Below, piece after piece: positions 1 to 8,976 of a stretch of 64,000 nucleotides of DNA (its first letter is position 1; each line of letters begins with the position of its first letter). The position numbers and the translations under genes were made by a program. The notes beneath the pieces are model-generated. The model had not been told where the DNA came from. It saw nothing but the letters and a program-made list of their open reading frames with translations, and ran no database searches. Source of the stretch: Caulobacter sp. (GTDB taxonomy: Bacteria; Pseudomonadota; Alphaproteobacteria; Caulobacterales; Caulobacteraceae); assembly GCF_017744445.1 (NCBI RefSeq), contig NZ_JAGIBH010000004.1:233937-297936 (forward strand). The letters run 5' to 3'.

Positions 1-665
1 AACTGCGCCGCGAAATGACCGCCTATCTGGTCGACAACGGCCATGTCGTACACGAGGCCGGCGACGTGCCCACCGCGCGCCAGATCCTGGCCGAACGGGC
101 GATCCAGGTGGCGGTGCTGGACGTCAACCTGCCCGGCGAGGACGGCCTGTCCCTGTGCCGCGACCTGGCCGGCGGCGAAGGCCCCGCCATCCTGATGCTG
201 ACCGCCCTGGGCGATCCCATCGACCGCATCCTGGGGCTGGAGCTGGGCGCCGACGACTATGTGGTCAAGCCGATCATGCCGCGCGAACTGCTGGCCCGCG
301 TGAAAGCCCTGCTGCGCCGCCGCCCCGCCGGGGCCACGGCGCGCAAGACCAGCGTCTATCGCTTCGCCGACTTCCGCCTGGACCTGGCCGCCCGCCAGCT
401 GCAGGCGCCGAACGGGGCCATCCTGCTCTTGACCCGCAGCGAACTGGCCATCCTGGGCGCCCTGCTGGACCGCGCCCGCCAGGTCGTGCCGCGCGAGGAC
501 CTGATCGCCCTGCTGCGCACCGACGAGGCCGACGAGATGGGCCGCGCGGTCGACCTGCACATCAGCCGCCTGCGTCGTAAGATCCAGGACCAGACCGAGC
601 GTGAGCTGATCCGCACCTATCGCGGCGTCGGCTACATGCTGGACGCCGGAGTGGTCGGGCAATGA
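1..665 (+). CDS. OmpR-family response regulator (5' end cut by window edge)
   Basis: DNA-binding response regulator. The reading frame is open to the left edge (codons for L-R-R-E precede the first in-window ATG at 15), and the usual first strand with its acidic pair is missing, so the true start lies outside. Visible are the phosphoacceptor strand VLDVNLPGEDG, the switch region LMLTAL, the conserved lysine in VVKP, and a C-terminal winged helix ending in the typical TYRGVGYML. The stop overlaps the start of the histidine kinase at 662 by 4 bases (ATGA), so the two form a co-translated two-component pair. The signal is unknown. Confidence 0.95.
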   Translation, partial: LRREMTAYLVDNGHVVHEAGDVPTARQILAERAIQVAVLDVNLPGEDGLSLCRDLAGGEGPAILMLTALGDPIDRILGLELGADDYVVKPIMPRELLARVKALLRRRPAGATARKTSVYRFADFRLDLAARQLQAPNGAILLLTRSELAILGALLDRARQVVPREDLIALLRTDEADEMGRAVDLHISRLRRKIQDQTERELIRTYRGVGYMLDAGVVGQ

Positions 666-2659
666 CCTGGAGCAAGCGCCTCAGTCCGCCCCTGTGGGCC
701 CGCATCCTGGCCATCGTGGTCGGGGCTCTGGCCGCCGCCCAGGTGGTGACCCTGGTGCTGACGGTGTTCTTCCCGCCGGCCCCGCCCAGCCAGTACAGCC
801 TGAGCGACATCGGCGCGGCCCTACGCGGCGGCGACACGCCCAACGATCGCGATCGCCCGCTGGTGCTGTCCTTCGAGGACACCGCCCCCAGCCTGGCCAG
901 CCCCGGCTGGGTGGTCTCGCCCGCCGCGACCCGGGACCTGGCCAAGCTGGTCGGCGCGGCCCAGACCGACGTGCGCCTGCTGTTCTACGCCCCGCCGCCC
1001 CTGGCTGGCGCGCCCATGCCGCCGCCTCCGGCTCGCGCCGAGCAGGGCCGGTCGCGGATGATCACTGTGGGCCAAGCCGGCGGCGCCGGTGGTTCGCCAT
1101 CAATGCCGATGGGCGGACCGGGCCGCATGCCGGGCGGTGGGCCGATGGGGCGGAGCGGTCCTATGGGGCAGCCGGGCGGCGCGTTCCCGCCGTCCCAGCG
1201 CGTGTTCCAGCGCCCGTCGATGCCGCAACAGCCGCAGATGTCCCGCCCCATGACGCGTCCGTCGGGTTCATTCCCGGACGGCGCAGCGGCGATCCGGGGG
1301 CCAAGCGCTTCGCCCGCCATGGGCAGCCGGACGCCCGTGGGCCGGCCGGATGTCCTGAACGGCCCCGCGCGCGGACCGATCATCCGCTCGCCGCTAGACG
1401 CCGCTGTCTTCGCACGTCCCGCGCCGCGCTTCGTCTTCACCAGCACGGCGACCACCGAGGCGCCAGCGCGAACCGCGCCTGTCTCCACGACCGTCGCCCC
1501 GCCGGCCCCGGTCGTCATCGCCCCGGCCGCCGCGCCGCCGGTCGCCACGCCCGAGCCGATCGAGCCGGCTCGTCCCGTCGTCGAACCCGCGCTAACCCGC
1601 ATCCCCCGCGCCAGCCTGCCCAAGGCCGACACGCCCCTGCCCGCCCCCGTGGCCGAGCACACCCTGCCGCCGCCCTCGATCGCCAGCGGCTTCAGCCTGG
1701 GCCGCGCGCCCTATGTCGAAGGCGAGTTCGTCGCCGCCATGAAGATGGGCGACGGACGCTGGGCCACGGTGCGCCCGCGCCCCGAAGGCTTCCCCAACAG
1801 CTGGCAGCGCCGGGTGCTGCTGTGGTTTGGCCTGTCGGTCGCCCTGATCGCGCCTTTGGCCCTGTTCGTCGCCTGGCGTCTGGCCGCGCCGCTGAAGGTG
1901 TTCGCCGAGTCGGCCGACCGCCTGGGCCGCGAGCCCTCGGCCGACCTGCCGCCGCTGTCGGGTCCTGCTGAGATCGGCAAGGCCGCCGACGCCTTCAACC
2001 TGATGCAGCAGCGCCTCAAGCGTTACGTCGACGACCGCACCGGCATGATCCGCGCCATCTCGCACGACCTGCGCACGCCCCTGACCCGCATGCGCTTCAA
2101 GCTGGAGCGCGCCTCCCCCGCCCTGCGCCAGGCCATAGGCCGCGACATGGACCAGATGGAGGAGATGATCGCTTCGGTGCTGGCCTTCATGCGCGACGAA
2201 ACCCATACAGCCACGCGCCAAGTGGTCGATCTGCGCTCGCTGCTCGAGGTGGTGGTCGACGACGCCTCCGGCGCTGTGAAGCTGGAGCCCGGCGTGGCGG
2301 TGCTGGCCGAGATCGACGTGGTCGGCGTCCAGCGAGTAGTCGAGAACCTGATCGACAACGCCCTGAAGTACGGCGAACAGGCTGCCGTCAGCCTGGACGT
2401 GCGCAACGGCGAGGCCTTCATCGAGGTCGCCGACAAGGGCCCCGGCCTGTCGCCCGACGACCTGGAGCAGGCATTCCAGCCCTTCTACCGCAGCGAAGCG
2501 GCGCGGGCCTCGGGCAAGTCCGGGGTCGGCCTGGGGCTGGCGGTGTCGCGCTCGACGATCCGCGCCCATGGCGGCGACTTGCGACTGCTGGCGGCGGACC
2601 AGGGGCTGGTGGCGCAGCTGCGCCTGCCGCAGGCTCGCTCGCTGCGGGCGGCGGCCTAG
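662..2659 (+). CDS. Sensor histidine kinase with Gly/Pro/Met-rich periplasmic region
   Basis: Inner-membrane histidine kinase of 665 residues. TM1 lies at about 11-38 and TM2 at about 385-407. HAMP follows at about 408-460, the H-box AISHDLRTPLTR is near 465, the N-box NLIDNALKYG near 561, and DKGPGLSP and GVGLGLAVS follow. The periplasmic part is unusually long. About residues 120-346 are low-complexity, first GGPGRMPGGGPMG-like and rich in Gly, Met and Pro, then rich in Pro and Ala. OmpR-partner kinases normally have a compact sensor here. The gene overlaps the upstream regulator by 4 bases. It ends tail to tail with the next minus-strand regulator, sharing CTAG. The Met-rich stretch could bind metal, but that is a guess. 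Confidence 0.93.
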   Translation: MTWSKRLSPPLWARILAIVVGALAAAQVVTLVLTVFFPPAPPSQYSLSDIGAALRGGDTPNDRDRPLVLSFEDTAPSLASPGWVVSPAATRDLAKLVGAAQTDVRLLFYAPPPLAGAPMPPPPARAEQGRSRMITVGQAGGAGGSPSMPMGGPGRMPGGGPMGRSGPMGQPGGAFPPSQRVFQRPSMPQQPQMSRPMTRPSGSFPDGAAAIRGPSASPAMGSRTPVGRPDVLNGPARGPIIRSPLDAAVFARPAPRFVFTSTATTEAPARTAPVSTTVAPPAPVVIAPAAAPPVATPEPIEPARPVVEPALTRIPRASLPKADTPLPAPVAEHTLPPPSIASGFSLGRAPYVEGEFVAAMKMGDGRWATVRPRPEGFPNSWQRRVLLWFGLSVALIAPLALFVAWRLAAPLKVFAESADRLGREPSADLPPLSGPAEIGKAADAFNLMQQRLKRYVDDRTGMIRAISHDLRTPLTRMRFKLERASPALRQAIGRDMDQMEEMIASVLAFMRDETHTATRQVVDLRSLLEVVVDDASGAVKLEPGVAVLAEIDVVGVQRVVENLIDNALKYGEQAAVSLDVRNGEAFIEVADKGPGLSPDDLEQAFQPFYRSEAARASGKSGVGLGLAVSRSTIRAHGGDLRLLAADQGLVAQLRLPQARSLRAAA

Positions 2660-3375
2660 GGCGAGATCCGTTCGACCGGTACGGTGAACAGATAGCCCCC
2701 GTGGCGGACGGTGCGGATCAGCCGCGCCCCGCCCTCGGCTCGCACCAGCTTGCGGCGCAGGCGGCTCATGGCGACGTTGATCTGGAAGTCGCGCGCCTCG
2801 CCGCTGGGCCGCCCCGGCGCCAGCTCGCTGCGCGGCACCACCTCCTGCGGCTTGGCGACCAGCACGCGCAGCAGGTTGAACTCCGCCGGCGACAGGTCGA
2901 TCGGCCGCGCGTTGGGATCGAACAGCTGGTGGGTGGCCGCGCTCAGTCGCCAGCCTTCGAAGTGGTAGCTTTCCGAGCGAGCCCGGTCGCGCGCCACGCT
3001 GACGGCCTCTCCCCGCCGGCGCAGCACGGCCCGCAGGCGCGCCAGCAGCTCGCGCGACCGACAGGGCTTGGCGACATAGTCGTCGGCCCCGATCTCCAGC
3101 CCGACGACAATATCGGCCTCGTCGGCGACGGCGCTGACCACGATGACAGCGGGGGCCGACGGGTGCGCGCGAAGCTTGCCGCAGACCGCCAGACCCTTCT
3201 CGCCCGGCCGCATCAGGTCGAGGATCACCGCATCGACCTCGGCCTCTGCCAGCGCCTGATCCATCTCCCGCACCGAGCTGGCCTGGAGCACCTCCAGGTC
3301 GTGGCGCGCCAGGAACTGGGCCAGGCCGGCCAGACCCTCGGGATCGGAATCGACAAGCAGGACCCTGGACCGCAT
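2656..3375 (-). CDS. OmpR-family response regulator (orphan)
   Basis: Receiver plus winged-helix regulator of about 239 residues. It shows VLLVDSDPEG at the N-terminus, the phosphoacceptor strand AVILDLMRPGEKG, the lysine motif DDYVAKPC, and a C-terminal winged helix (LSPAEFNLLRVLV, then LIRTVRHGGYLF). The ATG at 3375 is preferred over a TTG two codons upstream. It converges on the preceding kinase, has no kinase beside it, and is not in that kinase's operon. Partner and targets are unknown. Confidence 0.92.
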   Translation of the reverse strand: MRSRVLLVDSDPEGLAGLAQFLARHDLEVLQASSVREMDQALAEAEVDAVILDLMRPGEKGLAVCGKLRAHPSAPAVIVVSAVADEADIVVGLEIGADDYVAKPCRSRELLARLRAVLRRRGEAVSVARDRARSESYHFEGWRLSAATHQLFDPNARPIDLSPAEFNLLRVLVAKPQEVVPRSELAPGRPSGEARDFQINVAMSRLRRKLVRAEGGARLIRTVRHGGYLFTVPVERISP

Positions 3376-3455
3376 GGCCAAGGTCTAGCTGGCGCCTTGG
3401 GCGGAAAACTTGGCCTGCTTGTATCGCTAGATCGCCAATTGTGGCGCGATTGCGG

Positions 3456-4400
3456 CTAGATCTTCCGCGCCGCTTCCTGGCACAGGCGCAGCAACCAGGC
3501 ATTGGGCGAGTCCGGCCCGTCGGTGGTCCGCAGCACCGCCCCGAACGGCGTTGGCGGTGGGGCGTTGGGCGGCTCGATCATCGCCACCTTGCCGCGCGTG
3601 GCGGCCATCTCGGCCAAGCGGCGCGGCAGGATGCAGGTCATGTCCGAGCGGCTGACCATGTTCATGGCGCTGAACGAGTCCTGCACCGAGAACGGCTGGT
3701 AGGGATTGTCGCCCAGGGCGTAGCTCTCGCCCCACGAGGTGATGCGGCGCAGACCCAGGTGGCCGGCCGAGGTGCGGTCGGGATCGTCGTCGCCGCCCTT
3801 CACCCCCAGGCGCGGCAGGCGGGCCAGGGTGTCGTAGTCGACGCCAGCGGCCAGGGCCGGATGGTCCTTGCGCAGCACCCACACGCCGCTCTCCTCGAAC
3901 AGCTTGGTGTGGGTGAACCGCCCAGGGATCGCCTCGAAACAGCCGATGACCATGTCCAGGCTGCCGGTGTCGAGGTCCTCGGTCATGCCGGTATAGAGGC
4001 CGCGGAAGTGGATCTGGATGTTCGGCGCCTGGGCCAGCACCCGCTCGGCGATCAGCGGGCCCAGGACGTACGAGATGTAGGTCCCGGTCGCGATGGTGAA
4101 GGTGTGGTGGTCTACCGCCGGGTCGAACTTCTGGGCGGTGACCGCCGTCTCCAAGAGCTTCAGGGCCGTGCGAGCGGTGTCGGCGATCTCCAGCGCGCGC
4201 GGCGTGGGGCGCAGGCCCGTCTGCCCCCGGATGAAGAGGTCGTCGCCGACCATCTCGCGCAGACGGCGCAGGGCGTGACTGACGGCCGACTGGGACAGGC
4301 CCAGGCGCTCGCCGGCGCGCGTGGCGTTCTTCTCTTCCAGCAGGGTGACGAACACCCGGAAGAGATTGAGGTCGGCGGTTCTGAAATTCACGGCGTTCAT
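3456..4400 (-). CDS. LysR-family transcriptional regulator
   Basis: LysR-type regulator of 314 residues. The N-terminal helix-turn-helix is at about residues 8-65 (DLNLFRVFVTLLEEKNATRA, then LGLSQSAVSHALRRLR), followed by a substrate-binding-like effector domain. It is divergent from the emrA/emrB/nodT-type operon, with 121 bases between the start codons. LysR genes commonly regulate the divergent operon, so control of the efflux pump is likely but inferred. Long reading frames on the opposite strand are shadows. Confidence 0.95.
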   Translation of the reverse strand: MNAVNFRTADLNLFRVFVTLLEEKNATRAGERLGLSQSAVSHALRRLREMVGDDLFIRGQTGLRPTPRALEIADTARTALKLLETAVTAQKFDPAVDHHTFTIATGTYISYVLGPLIAERVLAQAPNIQIHFRGLYTGMTEDLDTGSLDMVIGCFEAIPGRFTHTKLFEESGVWVLRKDHPALAAGVDYDTLARLPRLGVKGGDDDPDRTSAGHLGLRRITSWGESYALGDNPYQPFSVQDSFSAMNMVSRSDMTCILPRRLAEMAATRGKVAMIEPPNAPPPTPFGAVLRTTDGPDSPNAWLLRLCQEAARKI

Positions 4401-4402
4401 GG

Positions 4403-4436
4403 CTGTCGTGAAGACATATCATTTCCCTCATGACAG
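4403..4436. promoter_or_regulatory. Inverted repeat in the LysR/efflux divergent promoter region
   Basis: Arms CTGTCGTGA (4403-4411) and TCATGACAG (4428-4436) form a 9-bp inverted repeat with one mismatch and a 16-base spacer. It sits immediately upstream of the LysR start codon and about 90 bases upstream of emrA. Position and symmetry suit a LysR operator for autoregulation and efflux control. No experiment or alignment supports it here. Confidence 0.35.
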
Positions 4437-4521
4437 GCGGAGTCCTATTTCACCGGCGAAGGTTCGCGGCCCGAACGAACCTCGAGGATTCCCCAAAACC
4501 TATCGAGACGTGGAGCAGCGC

Positions 4522-5598
4522 GTGAGCGACGCTGAAGGTTACGAAGCTATCGCGGACGCCGAAGCGAACGCGGCCAACCGGCGGCGAAGCAGGACCCTGG
4601 GCCAGCGGCTGCGCTGGCCGCTGATGATCGGCGTGCCCGCCATCATCCTGATCGGGGCCGGCGTCGTTGTGCTGACGGGCGGCAAGTCCGAGACCACCGA
4701 CAACGCCTACGTCCAGACCAGCCGCACGGCGATCAGCACCAGCATCGACGGCCGCGTCGTCGAGATCGCGGTCCACGAGAACCAGCCGGTCAAGAAGGGC
4801 CAGGTGCTGTTCCGCCTGGATCCGGCCGACTATCAGGTCGCCGTGTCCGAAGCCGAGGCCGCCCTGGCCCAGGCCCGCTTCGACGTCCAGGGCAAGCGCG
4901 CGGTCTATGCTCAGCGGATGGCCGACCTGGCCGCCATCCAGGAAACCGCCGCCTACGCCCAGCGCGAGGCCGCCCGCCAGCGCGACCTGGCCGCCGCCGG
5001 CGTCGCCACCAAGGCGCAAGCGGATGAAGCCCGCCACGCCGCCGACCAGGCCCAGCGCCAGATCGCGGTGGTCAAGCAGCAGGTCGTCACCGCCCTGGCC
5101 GACCTGGGCGGCAGCGCCGACACCCCGACCGAACGCCAGCCGGCCGTGCTGGAAGCCGTCGCCAAGCTGGAGCGCGCCAAGCTGGACAGCTCCTACGCTG
5201 CCGTGGTCGCCCCCGCCGACGGCGTGGTGGCCAAGGTCGAGCAGTTGCAGGTCGGCGCCCGCGTCACCGCCTCGCAGCCGGTGTTCTGGCTGATCTCGGG
5301 CCAGCCCTGGATCGAGGCCAACTTCAAGGAAGACCAGCTGGCCCACATGCGTGTCGGCCAGCCGGCGACGATCAAGGTCGACGCCTATGACAAGCCGCTG
5401 AAGGCCCACGTGGCCAGCTTCAGCCCCGGCACCGGCTCCAGCTTCGCCCTGCTGCCGGCCGAGAACGCCACCGGCAACTGGGTCAAGGTCGTCCAGCGCC
5501 TGCCCGTGCGCCTGACCCTGGATCAAGCTCCACCGGCCAACCTGTCGGGCGGCCTCAGCGCCAAGGCCACCGTGGACATCCGTTCGGGCAAGCACTGA
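4522..5598 (+). CDS. emrA: HlyD/EmrA-family membrane fusion protein of drug efflux pump
   Basis: Periplasmic adaptor of about 358 residues joining an MFS exporter to an outer-membrane channel. A single N-terminal membrane segment (LMIGVPAIILIGAGVVVLTGG) is followed by TDNAYVQTSRTAISTSIDG, the classic EmrA/HlyD biotinyl-lipoyl start. An alpha-helical hairpin rich in Ala and Gln and a beta-barrel follow. The open frame runs back to 4321 inside lysR. I chose the GTG at 4522 because GGAG lies 6 bases upstream and the protein then begins normally. The stop overlaps the emrB ATG by one base. Confidence 0.9.
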   Translation: MSDAEGYEAIADAEANAANRRRSRTLGQRLRWPLMIGVPAIILIGAGVVVLTGGKSETTDNAYVQTSRTAISTSIDGRVVEIAVHENQPVKKGQVLFRLDPADYQVAVSEAEAALAQARFDVQGKRAVYAQRMADLAAIQETAAYAQREAARQRDLAAAGVATKAQADEARHAADQAQRQIAVVKQQVVTALADLGGSADTPTERQPAVLEAVAKLERAKLDSSYAAVVAPADGVVAKVEQLQVGARVTASQPVFWLISGQPWIEANFKEDQLAHMRVGQPATIKVDAYDKPLKAHVASFSPGTGSSFALLPAENATGNWVKVVQRLPVRLTLDQAPPANLSGGLSAKATVDIRSGKH

Positions 5599-7124
5599 TG
5601 GCTCACGAAGGTCACGCCCGCGATATCGCCAATCGCACGCCCATCACCATCTCGGTGATGCTGGCGACGATCATGATCTCGCTGGACACCACCATCGCCA
5701 ATGTCGCCCTGCCCCACATCCAGGGCAGCGTCTCGGCGTCGGCGGACCAGATCACCTGGGTGCTGACCTCCTACATCGTGGCCTCGACGATCATGACGCC
5801 GCTGACCGGCTTCCTGACCGAGCGCATGGGCCGCAAGATGGTGCTGATCGTCTCGATCATCGGCTTCACCGCGGCCTCGATGCTGTGCGGCGTGGCCCAG
5901 AACCTGGTCGAGATCGTCCTCTTCCGCCTGCTGCAAGGCCTGTTCGGCGCGGCGCTGATCCCGCTGTCGCAGGCCGTGCTGCTGGACATCAACCCACCCG
6001 AGCGCCACGGCCAGGCCATGGCCGTCTGGGGCGCCGGCGCGGTGCTCGGCCCGCTGCTTGGCCCCGGCCTGGGCGGCTGGCTGACCGACAATCTCGACTG
6101 GCGGTGGGTGTTCTTCATCAACCTGCCGATCGGCATCCTGGCCTTCTGCGGCGTGTTCTTCTTCCTGTCCGAGAAGAAGAGCAGCGAGAAGCGCAAGTTC
6201 GACACCCTGGGCTTTCTGGCCCTGGCCATCGCCATCGGCGCCTTCCAGCTGATGCTGGACCGCGGCCCCAGCCAGGACTGGTTCGGCTCGCGCGAGATCT
6301 GGATCGAGCTGATCGTCGCCATCATCGCGCTCTGGATCTTCGGCGTGCAGCTGGCCACCGCCGAGAAGCCGTTCGTGGCGCGCGAGCTGCTGGCCGACGG
6401 CAACTTCATCACCTGCTGCCTGTTCGGCTTCTTCATCGGCATCCTGCTGTACAGCACCCTGGCCCTGCTGCCGCCGCTGATGCAGACCCTGCTGGGCTAT
6501 CCGGTCGCCTTCACGGGGCTGGTCTCGATGCCCCGAGGCCTGGGCTCGTTCATCGCCATGTTCGCGGTGGGCCAGCTGATGGGGCGGATGAACATCAAGC
6601 TGCTGCTCAGCATCGGCCTGGCGATCAGCGCCCTCTCGCTCTGGCAGATGAGCCACTACAATCTGGAGATGGACACCACTTTGCTGGTGACCTCGGGCTT
6701 CCTGTCGGGCGTCGGCACTGGCCTGATCTTCGTGCCGCTGTCGACCATCGCCTTCGCCAAGGTGCTGCCCCAGCACCGGGCCGAGGGCGCGGGCCTGTTC
6801 ACCCTGATCCGCAACATCGGCTCGGCCGCCGGCATCTCGATCATGCAGGCCCTGTTCGTCAGCGGCATCGAGAAGCACCACGCGGTGCTGGTCGAGCACG
6901 CCCGGCCCGACAACCCGCTGTACCAGGCCTACATGCCGCACCTGTTCTCAAGCCAGGCCGCCATGGCCGCGTTCAACGGCCTGATCGGCCGGCAGGCGGC
7001 GATGCTGTCCTATCTCGACGACTTCCGGCTGATGCTGGTGATCACCATCGCCTGCGCGCCGCTCATCCTTCTCATGCGCACCCCGAAACAGGGGGCGAAG
7101 GCCGCCAATGTCTCCGACCACTAA
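5598..7124 (+). CDS. emrB: MFS drug efflux permease, DHA2/EmrB family
   Basis: Inner-membrane proton antiporter of 508 residues with about 14 predicted membrane segments. Typical DHA2 features are LDTTIANVALPHIQ near the N-terminus, the motif-A region TGFLTERMGRKMV, and the motif-C-like GAVLGPLLGPGLGGWL. It directly follows emrA (TGATG overlap) and its 3' end overlaps the outer-membrane channel gene by 17 bases. The three genes should make one tripartite pump. The substrate cannot be read from the sequence. Confidence 0.93.
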   Translation: MAHEGHARDIANRTPITISVMLATIMISLDTTIANVALPHIQGSVSASADQITWVLTSYIVASTIMTPLTGFLTERMGRKMVLIVSIIGFTAASMLCGVAQNLVEIVLFRLLQGLFGAALIPLSQAVLLDINPPERHGQAMAVWGAGAVLGPLLGPGLGGWLTDNLDWRWVFFINLPIGILAFCGVFFFLSEKKSSEKRKFDTLGFLALAIAIGAFQLMLDRGPSQDWFGSREIWIELIVAIIALWIFGVQLATAEKPFVARELLADGNFITCCLFGFFIGILLYSTLALLPPLMQTLLGYPVAFTGLVSMPRGLGSFIAMFAVGQLMGRMNIKLLLSIGLAISALSLWQMSHYNLEMDTTLLVTSGFLSGVGTGLIFVPLSTIAFAKVLPQHRAEGAGLFTLIRNIGSAAGISIMQALFVSGIEKHHAVLVEHARPDNPLYQAYMPHLFSSQAAMAAFNGLIGRQAAMLSYLDDFRLMLVITIACAPLILLMRTPKQGAKAANVSDH

Positions 7125-8553
7125 GCTGATCGCCGCGCTCCTGGCGGCAACGTCCCTGACCGCCTGCACGACGGTCGGCCCGAACTTCCAAGCCCCCGAC
7201 GCGCCGAAGACCGTCTCGACACTGGGCGCGGGCGAGACCGCCCCGGCGGCCGTTCGCCTGGACGCCGAAGCGGCCAATGCCGGTCCTTGGTGGACGGCCC
7301 TGAACTCGCCCGAGCTGGACGCCGTCATCCGCCAGGCGCTGAAGGACAGCCCTACCCTGGCCGAGGCCGACGCCACCCTGGCGCAATCGCAATCGGCCCT
7401 GGCCCAGGCGCGCGGTGTCGCCGGACCGCAGGTCACCGGCAATGCCGGTGTCGCCCGCGAGCGCGCCAACCTGCAGGCCTTCGGCTTCACGGGTTTCGGC
7501 GACATCCAGCTCAGCAATCCGACCTTCAGCCTGTATTCGGTCGGTGGCGCGGTCAGCTACGACCTGGACCTGTGGGGCGGCAACAAGCGGCGCATCGAGG
7601 GCGCGGCGGCGCGGGTCGAGGCCGAGGGTCGGCGGACGGAAGCGGCCTATCTCAGCCTCACCGCCAATGTCGCGATGCAGGCGGCGACCATCGCCACCCT
7701 GCGTAGCCAGATCGCCAGCGTCGAGCAGATGATCGCCGACGACCAGGCCAATATCGACCTGATCCGCAAGGCCAACGCCCTGGGCGGCTCGACGAGCCTG
7801 GCGAAGGTCTCGGCCGCCAGCCAGCTGGAAGAAGACCGCGCCCAGCTGCCGGCCCTTCAAGGCGAACTGGCCGCCGCCCGCCACGCCCTGGCCGTGCTGG
7901 TCGGCAAGGCCCCGGCCGACTGGGCCGCCCCGGCCTTCGACCTTTCGACCATGGCCCTGAGCGCCCCGGTCCCGGTCGCCCTGCCCTCGCAGCTGGTGCG
8001 CAAGCGTCCGGACATCCTGGCCGCCGAGGCGCAGCTGCACGCGGCCACCGCAGACATCGGCGTGGCGACGGCCGACCTCTATCCGAACATCAAGCTGTCG
8101 GCGTCGCTGACCCAGGGCGCGCTGAAGCCAGGCGACCTCTTCTCGTACGACGCCAGCGGCTGGGATATCGGAGCCGGCCTCACCGCCCCGCTATTCGACG
8201 GCGGCGCGCTGAAGGCCCGGCGCCAGCAGGCGCGCGAGGCGGCCCGCGCGGCCTCGGCCCGCTACCAGCAGACCGTGCTGACGGCGTTCGGGCAGGTGGC
8301 CGACGCCCTCTCGGCCCTGTCGGCCGACGAGACCGCCCTGGCCGCCCATGCCCGCACCGAGCAGCAGGCGGGCGAACGCCTGCGCCTGGCCAAGGTCGCC
8401 TTCGACAAGGGCGGCGGCACGCTGCTGGAGGTGATCGACGCCCAGCGCACGCTCAACAGCACTCGCTCGGCCCGCGCGCGGGCCGAGGGTCAGCGGCTCG
8501 TGGACGCTATCCGCCTGTTTGCCGCAACCGGCGCCGACTGGCGGACTAGCTAG
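7108..8553 (+). CDS. NodT-family outer-membrane efflux lipoprotein
   Basis: TolC-like outer-membrane channel of 481 residues. The lipoprotein signal MSPTTKLIAALLAATSLTAC puts the lipid-modified Cys at 20. The sequence TVGPNFQAP after it is typical of the NodT/OprM group. Two long coiled-coil repeats follow (for example AQSQSALAQARG, and DALSALSADETALAAHARTEQQ near the C-terminus). It starts inside the end of the permease gene, so translation is probably coupled. It completes the efflux system with the two preceding genes. Confidence 0.93.
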   Translation: MSPTTKLIAALLAATSLTACTTVGPNFQAPDAPKTVSTLGAGETAPAAVRLDAEAANAGPWWTALNSPELDAVIRQALKDSPTLAEADATLAQSQSALAQARGVAGPQVTGNAGVARERANLQAFGFTGFGDIQLSNPTFSLYSVGGAVSYDLDLWGGNKRRIEGAAARVEAEGRRTEAAYLSLTANVAMQAATIATLRSQIASVEQMIADDQANIDLIRKANALGGSTSLAKVSAASQLEEDRAQLPALQGELAAARHALAVLVGKAPADWAAPAFDLSTMALSAPVPVALPSQLVRKRPDILAAEAQLHAATADIGVATADLYPNIKLSASLTQGALKPGDLFSYDASGWDIGAGLTAPLFDGGALKARRQQAREAARAASARYQQTVLTAFGQVADALSALSADETALAAHARTEQQAGERLRLAKVAFDKGGGTLLEVIDAQRTLNSTRSARARAEGQRLVDAIRLFAATGADWRTS

Positions 8554-8883
8554 TTACTCGGGAGCGATCGACGACCGCAGGCGGGCGGCGACGTCGCCCA
8601 GGGTGATGGCGTTCAGGCTGTCGTTGACCTCCAGGACGCCCTGGCCGTGCTGCTGCGACAGGTTGCCGGTGAAGTCGGTCAGGGCCGTGATGTGCTGGGC
8701 CAACAGGTCGACCGTGTGCAGCTCCTGCATCACCGACAGGCGGTGCTCGTCCGGCACGACTTCCAGGATCTTGCCCAGCGCCACGTCCAGATGCCCGCAG
8801 GCGACGGCGGCCAGCGACATCTCCGACGAGATCGCCTTCAGCACCGTTTCCACGCTCGCAGGCGCCAACTTATCCGACATCAT
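8554..8883 (-). CDS. Hypothetical small helical protein
   Basis: A 109-residue soluble protein with no signal peptide or membrane segment. It is mostly amphipathic helix, with hydrophobic heptad-like spacing in VDLLAQHITALTDFTGNL. The start is ATGATG at 8878-8883, with a G-rich ribosome site (AGGGGG) just upstream that favours the second ATG. It ends exactly where the convergent nodT gene ends. I do not recognise the family. Helical proteins of this size occur as chemotaxis or signalling accessories, but nothing here shows that role. Confidence 0.7.
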   Translation of the reverse strand: MMSDKLAPASVETVLKAISSEMSLAAVACGHLDVALGKILEVVPDEHRLSVMQELHTVDLLAQHITALTDFTGNLSQQHGQGVLEVNDSLNAITLGDVAARLRSSIAPE

Positions 8884-8976
8884 TACCCCCTGATTCCTGG
8901 GAGGGAGGTCAGCACGCGTCGCCCCACGGCCGCAAGGCCTTGATTTGTGCGGCGAATTATCGCGCCCCAGACAACT

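Noticed and set aside
1592..3502. 636-codon minus-strand frame across the histidine kinase
   Set aside because: It overlaps two well-supported genes in other frames and reads as low-complexity Arg/Gly/Gln sequence without a ribosome site.
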